In this document: in pieces, positions 1-8,345 of the stretch
How positions within the stretch are numbered: position 1 is the first letter of the stretch
Layout of the letters: the number at the start of each line of letters is the position of its first letter
Assembly (NCBI RefSeq): GCF_021021475.1
Contig: NZ_JAINWL010000001.1
Location: 1,054,001 to 1,118,000, forward strand
Source of the DNA: Citromicrobium bathyomarinum
GTDB taxonomy: Bacteria; Pseudomonadota; Alphaproteobacteria; Sphingomonadales; Sphingomonadaceae
Reading direction: 5' to 3'
DNA: 64,000 bases
Notes under the pieces: model-generated
What the model was told of the DNA's origin: nothing
What the model saw: only the letters and a program-made list of their open reading frames with translations
The model's database searches: none
Position numbers and translations under genes: made by a program

Positions 1-2
1 CC

Positions 3-713
3 GTCACCATCCTGCTCGTCGACGACGAGCGCACCTTGCGCGAACCCCTGGTCGACTACCTCGTCGGTCAGGGGTTCGTGGTGCTGGAGGCGGACAGCGC
101 GGCGAGCGCGCGCAGCCTCCTGCGCGAAAAGAAGGCCGACCTCGCGCTGGTCGATATCATGATGCCGGGCGAGGACGGCCTCTCACTGACCCGCCACCTG
201 ATCGAAACCCAGAACCTGCCCACCATTCTGCTAACCGCGATGAGCGAGGCGACCGACCGGATCGTCGGGCTGGAAATCGGCGCGGACGACTACGTGACCA
301 AGCCGTTCGAGCCGCGCGAACTGGTCGCACGCATCCGCTCGGTCCTGCGCCGCGCGGGCCGCGCCGCCGCCGGGGACGAGAGCGAGGACGCGCATTACCT
401 CTTCGAAGGCTGGCGGCTCGATCCGCTCAAGCAGCGGCTGACCGATCCCGAGGGCGCGGTGATCCCGATCTCGACCGCAGAATTCCGCATGCTGCGCGCC
501 TTCCTCGACCACCCGCGCGCCGTGCTCGACCGTGATCGCCTGCTCGACATGGTGCAGGGGCGCGAGGCGCATCTGTTCGATCGTGCGGTCGACAACCAGG
601 TTTCGCGCCTGCGCCGCAAGATCGAAGACGACAGCAAACAGCCGCATTTCATCCAGACCGTGCGCGGCGGGGGCTATCGCTTCGCCGCCGATGTCACCCG
701 GGTGCCGGGCTGA
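3..713 (+). CDS. OmpR-family response regulator (5' end outside window)
   Basis: This is a DNA-binding response regulator, the output half of a two-component system; the true start lies upstream of the window. The frame shows a receiver domain with the acidic pair DDE at visible residues 7-9, the phospho-accepting Asp at about residue 51 (LVDIMMPGEDG), a Thr at about 78 (LLTAMS) and the conserved Lys at about 100 (YVTKPF). A C-terminal winged-helix domain of the OmpR/PhoB type follows, ending in the usual TVRGGGYRF wing. The histidine kinase gene begins 5 nt after the stop, so the two are probably cotranscribed and form a cognate pair. The signal sensed cannot be told from the sequence. Confidence 0.95.
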   Translation, partial: VTILLVDDERTLREPLVDYLVGQGFVVLEADSAASARSLLREKKADLALVDIMMPGEDGLSLTRHLIETQNLPTILLTAMSEATDRIVGLEIGADDYVTKPFEPRELVARIRSVLRRAGRAAAGDESEDAHYLFEGWRLDPLKQRLTDPEGAVIPISTAEFRMLRAFLDHPRAVLDRDRLLDMVQGREAHLFDRAVDNQVSRLRRKIEDDSKQPHFIQTVRGGGYRFAADVTRVPG

Positions 714-718
714 AACCA

Positions 719-2164
719 TTGGCCCGCTTCTTCCCGAAAAGCCTGTTGGGCCAGAGCCTGCTTGCGATCGCGGTCACCCTGCTGATCGGGCAGGCGGTTT
801 CCGGCCTGCTGCTGTACCGCGCGGCGCAGGACCGACGCGATGCGGCGACCGTCAATGCCGCCGCGTTCCACCTGCTGCGGATGGTCAACCGCGAAACCGA
901 TTCGCCGCGCGACATCCGCCGCGCGCTGCGCCGCGCAGAGCCTGAGCGGCGGATCGACATCGGGCGCGGCAGAGGCGAGCGGCGACGCGGCCTTCCCCCG
1001 CGCCTCTCCGGCATGATTGCCGATGCTTCACCACTGCTGCCCGGGGAGCGGCGCGCAGCGGGCGAGGAGGCGCAGCTGCGCGAGATACTGGCACGGCAGG
1101 GCGTCGCTGCGGAGGCGCTCGTGGTCACTATCCGCCCCGTTGCACAAGATACGCTGCTCGCCTCGCTTGCGGACGAATTCCCGCGCTTCCGCGCCCGCTG
1201 GCGCGATGGCCTGAGCGAGCGCGAGGTGATGGTCGCCGCGCTGCGCATGCCGGGCGAGAGTCGCTGGATCGTCGCGCGCGCGCTGCGCCCCCCGGTAGAG
1301 GCGGGCGTGCTGTGGCTGATCGCGGCGCAGACCGTGCTGCTGTTCCTGGTGCTGCTCGCCGCGACGTATCTGGTGCTGCGCCGGATCACCCGCCCGCTCG
1401 CCCGCCTGACCGACCGGGTCGAGAGCTTTGCCCGCACGCACGAGGCGCGCGAGCCGCTGCCTGAGCGCGGGCCGGAGGATGTCAGCCGGCTGATCGCGGC
1501 GCACAACCTGCTCGAACACCGGATTGCCGCGCTGCTGGACGAGAAGGACGTGATGCTCGGCGCGATCGGGCACGATCTCAAGACGCCGCTCGCCGCTCTG
1601 CGGGTGCGGATCGAATCGGTCGCGGACGAGACACAGCGCGCGCGGATGGCCGAAGTGATCGAGGATCTGCGCCGCTCGCTCGACGACATCCTCTCGCTCG
1701 CGCGGATCGGTCGCGCGAAGGACCCGCCCGAGGCCGCCCAGCTCGCCGCGCTGGTCGCAAGCGTGGTCGAGGAGTTCGAGGACATGGACCGGCCCGTCGC
1801 CATCGCCCACACCGATCGGATCGTCGCCCCGGTGCAGGTCACCTGGCTGCGGCGCGCGCTGCGCAACCTGATCGAAAATGCGCTGCGCTACGGCGGCACC
1901 GCACAGATCTCGCTCTCCCGCGAGGGCAGTGCGGCGGTGATCGCGGTGGAGGACGAGGGGCCGGGCATCCCGCCGGAAGACATGGCGGCGATGCTCGAGC
2001 CTTTCAGGCGGGGCGAGGCGAGTCGCAATCGCGGGACCGGTGGTGCCGGGCTCGGCCTCACGCTCACCCGCGCAATCCTCGCCGAACATGGCGGAGAGCT
2101 ACGTCTCGCCAACCGCACGCAAGGCGGCCTGCGCGCCGAGATGCGGCTACCTTTGTCGGCTTAG
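719..2164 (+). CDS. Sensor histidine kinase (EnvZ-like, HAMP)
   Basis: This is a 481-residue inner-membrane sensor kinase, partner of the preceding response regulator. A first membrane segment lies at about residues 12-33, then a periplasmic loop rich in Arg, then a second membrane segment at about 197-220. HAMP and dimerisation regions follow, with the phospho-accepting His285 in AIGHDLKTPL. The ATPase domain has an N box (NLIENALRYGG), a G1 box (DEGPGIP) and a G2 box (GTGGAGLGL). The chosen start is a TTG 5 nt after the regulator stop; no ATG fits nearby. The periplasmic domain resembles no sensor fold I can name, so the stimulus is unknown. Confidence 0.93.
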   Translation: MARFFPKSLLGQSLLAIAVTLLIGQAVSGLLLYRAAQDRRDAATVNAAAFHLLRMVNRETDSPRDIRRALRRAEPERRIDIGRGRGERRRGLPPRLSGMIADASPLLPGERRAAGEEAQLREILARQGVAAEALVVTIRPVAQDTLLASLADEFPRFRARWRDGLSEREVMVAALRMPGESRWIVARALRPPVEAGVLWLIAAQTVLLFLVLLAATYLVLRRITRPLARLTDRVESFARTHEAREPLPERGPEDVSRLIAAHNLLEHRIAALLDEKDVMLGAIGHDLKTPLAALRVRIESVADETQRARMAEVIEDLRRSLDDILSLARIGRAKDPPEAAQLAALVASVVEEFEDMDRPVAIAHTDRIVAPVQVTWLRRALRNLIENALRYGGTAQISLSREGSAAVIAVEDEGPGIPPEDMAAMLEPFRRGEASRNRGTGGAGLGLTLTRAILAEHGGELRLANRTQGGLRAEMRLPLSA

Positions 2165-2182
2165 TTCGGCGCCGGCCCGCAC

Positions 2183-2234
2183 CCCCGCCCGGCCAACCCA
2201 TCGGCAGTATACTGTGTGGGTTGGCCGGGCGGGG
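2183..2234. terminator. Bidirectional hairpin between convergent genes
   Basis: Perfect 18-bp inverted repeat (2183-2200 with 2217-2234) and a 16-nt loop, placed between the stops of the histidine kinase and the opposing HerA-like gene. It has no strong T tract on either side, but position and stability suggest a shared terminator. Confidence 0.7.
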
Positions 2235-2255
2235 TGAGGGCCGGAACCGCGATCC

Positions 2256-3830
2256 CTAACGCATCAACCCGCCGACGAGGTTGCGCACGAAGCTGCCGAC
2301 GACCGGTCCCGCAAGATCGGTCGCGATCGAACCCGCAGCCGAGGTAACACCCGAGGCCATCGGATTGGCGCGCGATTTCTTGCCCAGCACGGTGCGCGCG
2401 GCCATTCCTGCGGCAGAGCCAGCCGCGACCTTGGTACCGCGCGAGATCGCCTTGCCCCAGATGCTGGTGCTCTTGCGCTCCCGCTTGCGGACCTCGGCCT
2501 CGCCCTTCTCTTCCACTTCCTGCGCGGTCTCGGCCGCATCGACCATCTTCCGCGCGATCACTTCCGCCGCACTTTCGCGGTCGACCGGCATATCGTACTT
2601 GCCCGCCAGCGGGCTCGCGCCGAGGATCACCGCACGCTCGCCGGGAGACAACGGGCCGAGGCGGCTTTGCGGCGGCTTGATGAGCGTGCGCTGGACGACC
2701 GACGGCGCGCCATCCTCGCCCAGCGTGGAGACCAGCGCCTCGCCAGTCTTCAGCTCGGTGATCGCCTGCGCCACGTCGAGATCGGCGTTGATGCGGAAGG
2801 TCTGCGCGGCGGCCTTGATCGCCTTCTGGTCGCGCGGGGTGAAGGCGCGCAGCGCGTGTTGCACGCGGTTGCCGATCTGCCCGGCAACATCGTCGGGCAC
2901 GTCGATCGGGTTCTGGGTAACGAAAAACACGCCCACGCCTTTCGATCGGATCAGGCGCACCACGGTCTCGATCGTGTCCTGGAACGCCTTGGGCGTGTCG
3001 TCAAACAGCAGGTGCGCCTCGTCGAAGAAGAACACGAGCTTCGGCTTTTCCGGGTCACCCACCTCGGGCAGCGTCTCGAACAGTTCGGCGAGCAACCAGA
3101 ACAGATAGGTCGCATAGAGCTTCGGGCTGCGCATCAGCTTATCCGCGGCGAGTATGCTGATGAACCCGCGCCCGCTGGCATCCACGCAGAACAGATCGTC
3201 CACCTCCAGCGCGGGCTCGCCGAAGAACTTGTCCGCCCCTTCGCTCTCGAAAGTCAGCAGCGCGCGCTGGATCGCGCCGATGGAGGCCTTGGTGACGCGG
3301 CCATACTGACCCGAGACTTCGTCCGTATGGTCCGCCGCCCACGCGAGCAGGCTGCGCAGGTCCTCGAAATCGAGCAGCAGCAGCCCGTTGTCGTCCGCGT
3401 GGCGGAAGACGATCTGGAGCACGCCCTCCTGCGTCTCGTTGAGGTCGAGCAGGCGCGCGAGCAGCAGCGGGCCCATCTCCGAAACCGTGGTGCGTACGGG
3501 ATGGCCCTGCTCACCGAACAGGTCCCAGAAGATCACCGGGAAATCGGCATAGGCATAATCGTCCATGCCCAGTTCGGCTGCGCGGCCTTCCAGCTTGTCG
3601 GCATGTTTGAACTTGGACGAGCCCGGCACTGCGAGCCCGGCAAGATCGCCCTTCACGTCCGCGACGAACACGGGCACGCCCGCTGCGGAGAAGCTTTCGG
3701 CGAGACCCTGCAGCGTCACCGTCTTGCCCGTGCCGGTCGCGCCCGCAATCAGCCCGTGGCGGTTGGCGCGATCCAGCCGCAGCTCCTGCTCCTCGCCAGC
3801 ATGGTTGCGACCCAGAAAAATCGTACTCAC
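2256..3830 (-). CDS. HerA-like / DUF853 ATPase (YjgR type)
   Basis: This is a 524-residue cytoplasmic P-loop ATPase of the HerA-FtsK superfamily, DUF853 branch (E. coli YjgR-like). The Walker A motif GATGTGKT is at residues 30-37, and a Walker B-like [12 protein letters not shown] is at about 265-277. The middle carries the conserved [13 protein letters not shown] stretch of this family. A Gly/Ala-rich C-terminal tail with short hydrophobic runs may contact the membrane. The start is GTG at 3830. It is monocistronic, divergent from pabB. The family is widespread but its cellular role is not settled; I claim only ATPase activity. Confidence 0.85.
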   Translation of the reverse strand: MSTIFLGRNHAGEEQELRLDRANRHGLIAGATGTGKTVTLQGLAESFSAAGVPVFVADVKGDLAGLAVPGSSKFKHADKLEGRAAELGMDDYAYADFPVIFWDLFGEQGHPVRTTVSEMGPLLLARLLDLNETQEGVLQIVFRHADDNGLLLLDFEDLRSLLAWAADHTDEVSGQYGRVTKASIGAIQRALLTFESEGADKFFGEPALEVDDLFCVDASGRGFISILAADKLMRSPKLYATYLFWLLAELFETLPEVGDPEKPKLVFFFDEAHLLFDDTPKAFQDTIETVVRLIRSKGVGVFFVTQNPIDVPDDVAGQIGNRVQHALRAFTPRDQKAIKAAAQTFRINADLDVAQAITELKTGEALVSTLGEDGAPSVVQRTLIKPPQSRLGPLSPGERAVILGASPLAGKYDMPVDRESAAEVIARKMVDAAETAQEVEEKGEAEVRKRERKSTSIWGKAISRGTKVAAGSAAGMAARTVLGKKSRANPMASGVTSAAGSIATDLAGPVVGSFVRNLVGGLMR

Positions 3831-3936
3831 CGCGCGCGTCTCCCCGTCCTGCCGACAGGCTTTGCGTCTTCGCGGCGCACCCGTAGCCCGTCAAGGTGGT
3901 TCCAATTCGCGGACGCTTCGATAGAGCGGACAGCGA

Positions 3937-5745
3937 ATGGCAACAGCGGACCCCTTCATCCTGCTCGACGATGCGCGACCCGGCGCAAAGGGCGGCGCGC
4001 GCCTGCTGGAGAGGCCGCTGGAAATCTTCCGCGCGCTGCGCCCGGACGAGGTCGCCGATACGCTCGCCGCAGCAGAGGCCGCGCAGGCCGAACGCGGCGG
4101 CACGCTGGCAGGCTATCTCGCCTATGAGGCGGGGCTTGCGCTCGAACCCAAGCTGCAACCGCTGGCCGATGCGCGCTCGGGCGCGGCAGGGCCGCTGGTA
4201 TGGCTCGGGCTGTTCGATGCCGAGCAGGTGATTGCCGCAGACGCGGTCGAGGACTGGCTCGCCCGGCGTGCCCACGGCCCCGCCACGCTCGGTCCGCTCG
4301 ACCCGGCGATTTCGCTGGGCGAATGGCAGGCGCGGTTTGCAGAGTTGCAAGATCAAATCGCGGCAGGCGATATCTATCAGGCGAACCTCACCCTGCCGCT
4401 GGCCGGCGCATTCCGCGGCGATCCGCTGGCGCTCTATGCGAGCTTGCGCAAGGCCTCCAGCGCCGGGCACGGCGGCGTGGTGTGGGACGGCAGCCATGCG
4501 GTGGTCAGCCTCTCGCCCGAACTGTTCTTCGAACTGGCCGATGGCGGCCTGACCGCGCGCCCGATGAAGGGGACCCGCCCCCGGCATGCGGATGCGCAGG
4601 CCGACCGGGGGGCCGCTGAGGAACTCGCAGCGTCGGAGAAGGACCGCGCCGAAAACCTGATGATCGTCGATCTGATGCGCAACGATCTCTCGCGCATTGC
4701 CGTGCCCGGGTCGGTGCGGGTCGACGAGCCGTTCAAGGTCGAAAGCTTCCCCACCGTGCACCAGATGGTCAGCACGGTACATGCGCAGATGAAGCCAGGC
4801 ACGGGCCTTGCGCAGATCGTCGCCGCACTGTTCCCCAGCGGATCGATCACCGGCGCGCCCAAGATCCGCGCGATGGAGATTATCGACCGGCTGGAGCGTG
4901 ATGCGCGCGGTCCCTATTGCGGCGCGATCGGCGCGTTCGATGCCGATGGCAGCGCCAGCTTCAACGTCGCGATCCGCACGCTGCGCCTGACCCCGACCGA
5001 GAATGGCCACGGCACCGCCGTGCTGGGCGTGGGCGCAGGGATCGTCGCGGACAGCGATTCGCTGGGCGAATGGCGCGAGGCGCAGATCAAGGCGGGCTTC
5101 GCGCGCGCCAGCAGCCCCGAATCGCGCGCGCCCGCCTTCGACCTGATCGAGACGATGCGGTTCGACCCCGAAGAAGGCGTGCCCCTGCTCGAAGGGCATC
5201 TGGCGCGGATTTCCGCCAGCGCGAGCGAGCTGGGCTTCGCGTTCGACCGGCACGCCGCGCGCAACCAGATCCAGACGCTGTGCTTCGATCTCGCCGATCC
5301 GGCGCGCGTGCGGCTCGTCTGCGCGCGTTCCGGCACGACCGCGATCGAGGTTTCGCCGCTGCCCGTCACGCCGAGCGAACCGCTCGACTGCATTGCCCTG
5401 CCCCTGCCGGTCGATCCCGGCGACTGGCGGCTACGGCACAAGACCACCGACCGGGGCTTCTACGCCGATGCGCTGGCTGCCGCGCGGCATCTGGACGCGC
5501 ACGAGGCGCTGCTGGTGCGCGACGACGGACTGGTCACCGAAGGCAGCTGGACCAGCGTCTTCGTCGAGCGCGACGGCGTGCTGGCAACCCCGCCCCGCGC
5601 GATCGGCCTGCTGCCCGGCGTGCTGCGCGATTCGCTGATTGCCGAAGGCCGCGCAGTGGAAGCCGAACTCACGCTGGACGACCTCGAAAACGGGTTCTGG
5701 ATCGGCAACGCCGTGCGCGGGTTGATGCGCGCAAGACTCATATAA
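3937..5745 (+). CDS. pabB: Aminodeoxychorismate synthase component I fused to aminodeoxychorismate lyase (PabB-PabC)
   Basis: This is a two-domain enzyme for p-aminobenzoate in folate synthesis. Residues 1 to about 390 form the chorismate-binding PabB domain, with PMKGTRPR at 209-216, LMIVDLMRNDLSRI at about 241-254, SITGAPKIRAMEI at about 303-315 and GPYCGAIGAF. Residues about 400-602 form a PLP-dependent fold-type IV domain like PabC, with Lys502 (RHKTTDRGFY) as the probable Schiff-base lysine and a C-terminal FWIGNAVRGL motif. Such fusions are common in Proteobacteria and make aminodeoxychorismate and then PABA. The amidotransferase PabA is not in the window. It is first in an operon with the pseudouridine synthase and arfB genes. 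Confidence 0.93.
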   Translation: MATADPFILLDDARPGAKGGARLLERPLEIFRALRPDEVADTLAAAEAAQAERGGTLAGYLAYEAGLALEPKLQPLADARSGAAGPLVWLGLFDAEQVIAADAVEDWLARRAHGPATLGPLDPAISLGEWQARFAELQDQIAAGDIYQANLTLPLAGAFRGDPLALYASLRKASSAGHGGVVWDGSHAVVSLSPELFFELADGGLTARPMKGTRPRHADAQADRGAAEELAASEKDRAENLMIVDLMRNDLSRIAVPGSVRVDEPFKVESFPTVHQMVSTVHAQMKPGTGLAQIVAALFPSGSITGAPKIRAMEIIDRLERDARGPYCGAIGAFDADGSASFNVAIRTLRLTPTENGHGTAVLGVGAGIVADSDSLGEWREAQIKAGFARASSPESRAPAFDLIETMRFDPEEGVPLLEGHLARISASASELGFAFDRHAARNQIQTLCFDLADPARVRLVCARSGTTAIEVSPLPVTPSEPLDCIALPLPVDPGDWRLRHKTTDRGFYADALAAARHLDAHEALLVRDDGLVTEGSWTSVFVERDGVLATPPRAIGLLPGVLRDSLIAEGRAVEAELTLDDLENGFWIGNAVRGLMRARLI

Positions 5746-5761
5746 AAAGCTCCAATTTCAC

Positions 5762-6439
5762 ATGACCGATACGACCATCCCGATCCTCTACGAAGACGGC
5801 GAGGCACTGGTGATCGACAAGCCCGCCGGCCTGCCGATCGACCGCCCGCGCAAGGGCGGGCCATGCCTCGACGATTATCTGGAGCAGCTCAAACTGGGCT
5901 TCCAGCGCCCACCGAGCGCGGTCCACCGGCTCGACACGGATACCAGCGGCTGCCTGCTGCTCGCGCGCAATCCCAAAGCGCATAAACGCTTTTCCGCCGC
6001 GTTCGAGGCGCAGCAGGTGACCAAGGTCTATCACGGCATCCTCGCAGGGATCCCTGCGCAGGAAGAGGGCGTGGTCGAACTCGCGCTGTCCAAGATCAGC
6101 AGCGCGGAAAAGGGCTGGCGGATGATCCCGGCGAAAAAGGGCAAGCCCTCGGTCACCGCATGGCGGGTGGTCGCGACGCACGAGGGCCGCGCGCTGGTCG
6201 AGTTTCGCCCGGCAACCGGGCGCACGCACCAGATTCGCGTCCACGCGGCGAGCGGGATCGGTATCGCGCTGGTCGGGGATCCGGTCTACGGCACCAAGCA
6301 GGGCGCACCGCGCACGATGCTCCACGCCAGCGCGCTGACGGTTGAGCGCGAGGGCAAGACGGATATCGCCGCGACCAGCCCGCTCCCGGCGGATTTCCAG
6401 GCGCTTGGCTTCGGCGGCGAAGGGCCGGATGCTCCCTGA
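5762..6439 (+). CDS. RluA-family pseudouridine synthase
   Basis: This is a 225-residue RNA pseudouridine synthase of the RluA family. The catalytic motif HRLDTDTSG is at residues 55-63, with Asp58 as the nucleophile, and the later family motif GRTHQIRVH is present. No N-terminal S4 domain precedes the catalytic domain, which fits the short RluA/TruC-like subgroup rather than RluC/RluD. The exact tRNA or rRNA target cannot be decided from sequence. The gene lies 16 nt after pabB, and its last 11 nt overlap the start of arfB. Confidence 0.9.
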   Translation: MTDTTIPILYEDGEALVIDKPAGLPIDRPRKGGPCLDDYLEQLKLGFQRPPSAVHRLDTDTSGCLLLARNPKAHKRFSAAFEAQQVTKVYHGILAGIPAQEEGVVELALSKISSAEKGWRMIPAKKGKPSVTAWRVVATHEGRALVEFRPATGRTHQIRVHAASGIGIALVGDPVYGTKQGAPRTMLHASALTVEREGKTDIAATSPLPADFQALGFGGEGPDAP

Positions 6440-6848
6440 CGATCTGATCTCTCGCGCACACGCGCTGGCGGAGGAACGCTTCGTCGCAGGCTCCGGGCCG
6501 GGCGGGCAGAACGCCAACAAGGTCGCCACCGAAGTGCAGCTGCGGGTCAACGCCTACAAGCTGCGCCTCTCCCCCTTCGCATTCCGGCGGCTGGGCGAGG
6601 TCGCGGGCAGCCGGCTGACCGATTCGGGCGACATCCTGATCGTCGCGCGCGAACACCGCACGCAGGAAGCGAATCGGGCGCTGGCGCGCGAAAAGCTGGA
6701 AGATCTGCTGCGCGAGGCGCACCGGCGGCCCAAGCAAAGGGCCAAGACCCGGCTCAACCGCGTGGGCAAGACCCAGCGGCTCAAGCAGAAGAAGGCACGC
6801 GGCGCGGTGAAGGCCAATCGCGGGAAGCCCAGCCGCAGCGATTGGTAG
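6429..6848 (+). CDS. arfB: Alternative ribosome-rescue factor ArfB (YaeJ)
   Basis: This is a 139-residue peptidyl-tRNA hydrolase that frees stalled ribosomes lacking a stop codon. The GGQ loop lies at residues 25-27 (GSGPGGQNANK), and the last 35 or so residues are a Lys/Arg-rich tail, which in ArfB enters the empty mRNA channel. Its size matches ArfB and is far below that of RF1/RF2. I chose the ATG at 6429, inside the end of the preceding gene, because the family begins only about 25 residues before GGQ; an upstream in-frame extension would be non-homologous. It is the last gene of the operon and is followed by a strong terminator. Confidence 0.92.
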   Translation: MLPDDLISRAHALAEERFVAGSGPGGQNANKVATEVQLRVNAYKLRLSPFAFRRLGEVAGSRLTDSGDILIVAREHRTQEANRALAREKLEDLLREAHRRPKQRAKTRLNRVGKTQRLKQKKARGAVKANRGKPSRSDW

Positions 6849-6902
6849 TGCGACTGCTTGCTTGACTTTTGAGGGCCTCGCGGCCAATAGCGCCTGCGAT
6901 CG

Positions 6903-6934
6903 GGCGGTGCCGCGTGCGCCGCCTGTTGTTTTTT
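6903..6934 (+). terminator. Rho-independent terminator after arfB
   Basis: An 8-bp stem (6903-6910 with 6916-6923, one U-G pair) with a 5-nt loop is followed directly by TGTTGTTTTTT. It lies 55 nt after arfB, so it ends the pabB operon. Confidence 0.8.
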
Positions 6935-7010
6935 CACCCGATGCACATCGTAAGGTTCCCCATGGAGCCAATCACCGATGGCCGGGCCATTGAACTGGCA
7001 GGATTGAGTT

Positions 7011-7178
7011 ATGGCGAAGCCCGCAACCGTCAAGATCAAGCTCGTGTCGACCGCGGACACCGGCTTCTACTACGTGACGAAGAAGAATCCGCGGAACATC
7101 ACCGAGAAGATGACCTTCCGCAAATACGACCCGGTCGTGCGCAAGCACGTCGAGTTCAAGGAAGCGAAGATCAAGTAA
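7011..7178 (+). CDS. rpmG: 50S ribosomal protein L33
   Basis: This is a 55-residue large-subunit ribosomal protein. The translation begins [19 protein letters not shown] and continues with [10 protein letters not shown] and [21 protein letters not shown], which is the standard L33 sequence. It lacks the CxxC zinc pairs of the other L33 type, so it is the zinc-independent form. It is a single gene between terminators; a short hairpin (7189-7200) follows the stop. Confidence 0.97.
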   Translation: MAKPATVKIKLVSTADTGFYYVTKKNPRNITEKMTFRKYDPVVRKHVEFKEAKIK

Positions 7179-7281
7179 GAGTGGGGAAGCCGCTCGCGGC
7201 CTCCCTCTACCGATTCGTCTGACAATGCCGGAACCGGCACGCTCACGCGCGGTTCACTCCGAGACCATTACGGAGGCCGTC

Positions 7282-7953
7282 ATGACGACCACTCATAAAA
7301 TACTTCGCCGCCCGCTCGCCGGGCTTGCCAGCATTGCCTTGATCGCCGGTGCGCCGATCGCCGCAACGACCATCGCCCTGCCCTCCCCTGCGCTTGCGCA
7401 GGCGGGCGGCTCGCTGGACGACGCGGTCGCGTCGCTGCGCGGCATCAGTACGATGCGCGCCAGCTTCACCCAGACCGACCGCAGCGGCCAGACCGTTCGC
7501 GGGACCATGACGCTCAAGCGGCCGGGCAAGATTCGCTTCGAATATTCCAAAGACGTGCCGCTGCTGATCGTGTCCAACGGCAAATCGCTGACCATGGTCG
7601 ATTACGAGGTCAACCAGGTGCAGCGCTGGCCGATCAGCAATTCGCCGCTGGGCGCGCTGCTGGACCCCAATCGCGACGTCAAGAAATACGGCAAGCTGCG
7701 CAATACCGGCAATCCCAACGTGCTCTCGGTCGAGGTGCGCGATCCCAAGAAGCCCGAATACGGCGTCATCACGCTGATCTTCGTGCGCAAGGCCGGTGCG
7801 CCGGGTGGATGGGAGCTGACCAACTGGGTCTCGCTCGACCCCCAGAACAATCGCACCACGGTGCGGCTGGCGAATCAGCGCTACGGCGTGTCGGTGAGCG
7901 ACTCGACGTTCACCTACAAGGACCCGCGCCGCGCATCCCGTCGGCCACGGTAA
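7282..7953 (+). CDS. lolA: Outer-membrane lipoprotein carrier protein LolA
   Basis: This is a 223-residue periplasmic chaperone that carries lipoproteins from the LolCDE complex to the outer membrane. A signal peptide covers about residues 1-38 (hydrophobic stretch ending ALAQA). The mature part shows the LolA pattern: ASFTQTDRSGQTVRGTMTL, then RPGKIRFEYSKD and a repeated beta-sheet layout. The start at 7282 is supported by GGAGG at 7272-7276, 5 nt before the ATG; an in-frame upstream extension lacks a ribosome site. It lies between rpmG and a structured RNA candidate. LolB and LolCDE are not in the window. Confidence 0.92.
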   Translation: MTTTHKILRRPLAGLASIALIAGAPIAATTIALPSPALAQAGGSLDDAVASLRGISTMRASFTQTDRSGQTVRGTMTLKRPGKIRFEYSKDVPLLIVSNGKSLTMVDYEVNQVQRWPISNSPLGALLDPNRDVKKYGKLRNTGNPNVLSVEVRDPKKPEYGVITLIFVRKAGAPGGWELTNWVSLDPQNNRTTVRLANQRYGVSVSDSTFTYKDPRRASRRPR

Positions 7954-7998
7954 ACCGTTCGTCGAGCGATGCACCCTGTGAGCGATCGAATGACGGCG

Positions 7999-8127
7999 GC
8001 GTTCATGGGGAAGCAAGGCTCGGCAACCTAGTTTCATTCTTGCAAGGCCTGATGAACCAGCGGGTTTCCCCCCTGTTGCCCCGCGGTTCCCTTCAAACAC
8101 AGGCCTTGTCGCAAGCGTGACGAACGC
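7999..8127 (+). ncRNA. Candidate structured RNA downstream of lolA
   Basis: Three nested helices can be drawn. A closing helix pairs 7999-8004 with 8122-8127 (GCGTTC/GAACGC). A long helix pairs 8039-8051 with 8100-8115 (13 bp, with a 3-nt bulge GTC). An apical helix pairs 8055-8064 with 8080-8088 (AACC-A-GCGGG / CCCGCGGTT). A terminator follows at 8152-8171. The region has no plausible reading frame. Length and the rod-with-bubble shape resemble 6S RNA, but I cannot confirm that family. SRP RNA, tmRNA and RNase P RNA are excluded because their signature loops are missing. The ends are estimates. Confidence 0.4.
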
Positions 8128-8151
8128 GCGTAAGGAACCCCCGTGCCACAG

Positions 8152-8172
8152 CCCCCGGCGCGGGGGTTTTCT
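8152..8172 (+). terminator. Rho-independent terminator
   Basis: The 6-bp stem CCCCCG/CGGGGG (8152-8157 with 8161-8166) with a 3-nt loop is followed by TTTTCTT. It would end the structured RNA and any read-through from lolA. Confidence 0.75.
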
Positions 8173-8294
8173 TATCTGTTTGGCTTCAAGCGCCAGCGCG
8201 CGCATCCGCGCGTTTGGCTATCCTCGCTGACGCTGCGGGCGGCCTCGCAGGTGGCCATTGGCCATCTGCGCCTTCGGCCTCGACTCCGCCCTTG

Positions 8295-8316
8295 CCGGTC
8301 CGCCAAGGCGGACCGG
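8295..8316. terminator. Hairpin downstream of the PhoA-type gene
   Basis: A perfect 10-bp inverted repeat (CCGGTCCGCC, AA loop, GGCGGACCGG) lies 30 nt past the stop of the minus-strand phosphatase gene. It has no T tract. It is either a terminator or a short palindromic repeat unit. Confidence 0.45.
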
Positions 8317-8345
8317 TCTGGTGCGATCCAGGAATGTGGGCCGTC

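Noticed and set aside
6862-6890. TTGACT-N17-CAATAG promoter for rpmG
   Set aside because: A strong terminator at 6903-6934 follows directly, so it could not drive rpmG.
7999-8127. SRP RNA, tmRNA or RNase P RNA for the structured region
   Set aside because: The SRP apical loop (GGAAGGAAGCAG type), the tmRNA tag frame and the RNase P conserved core are all absent.
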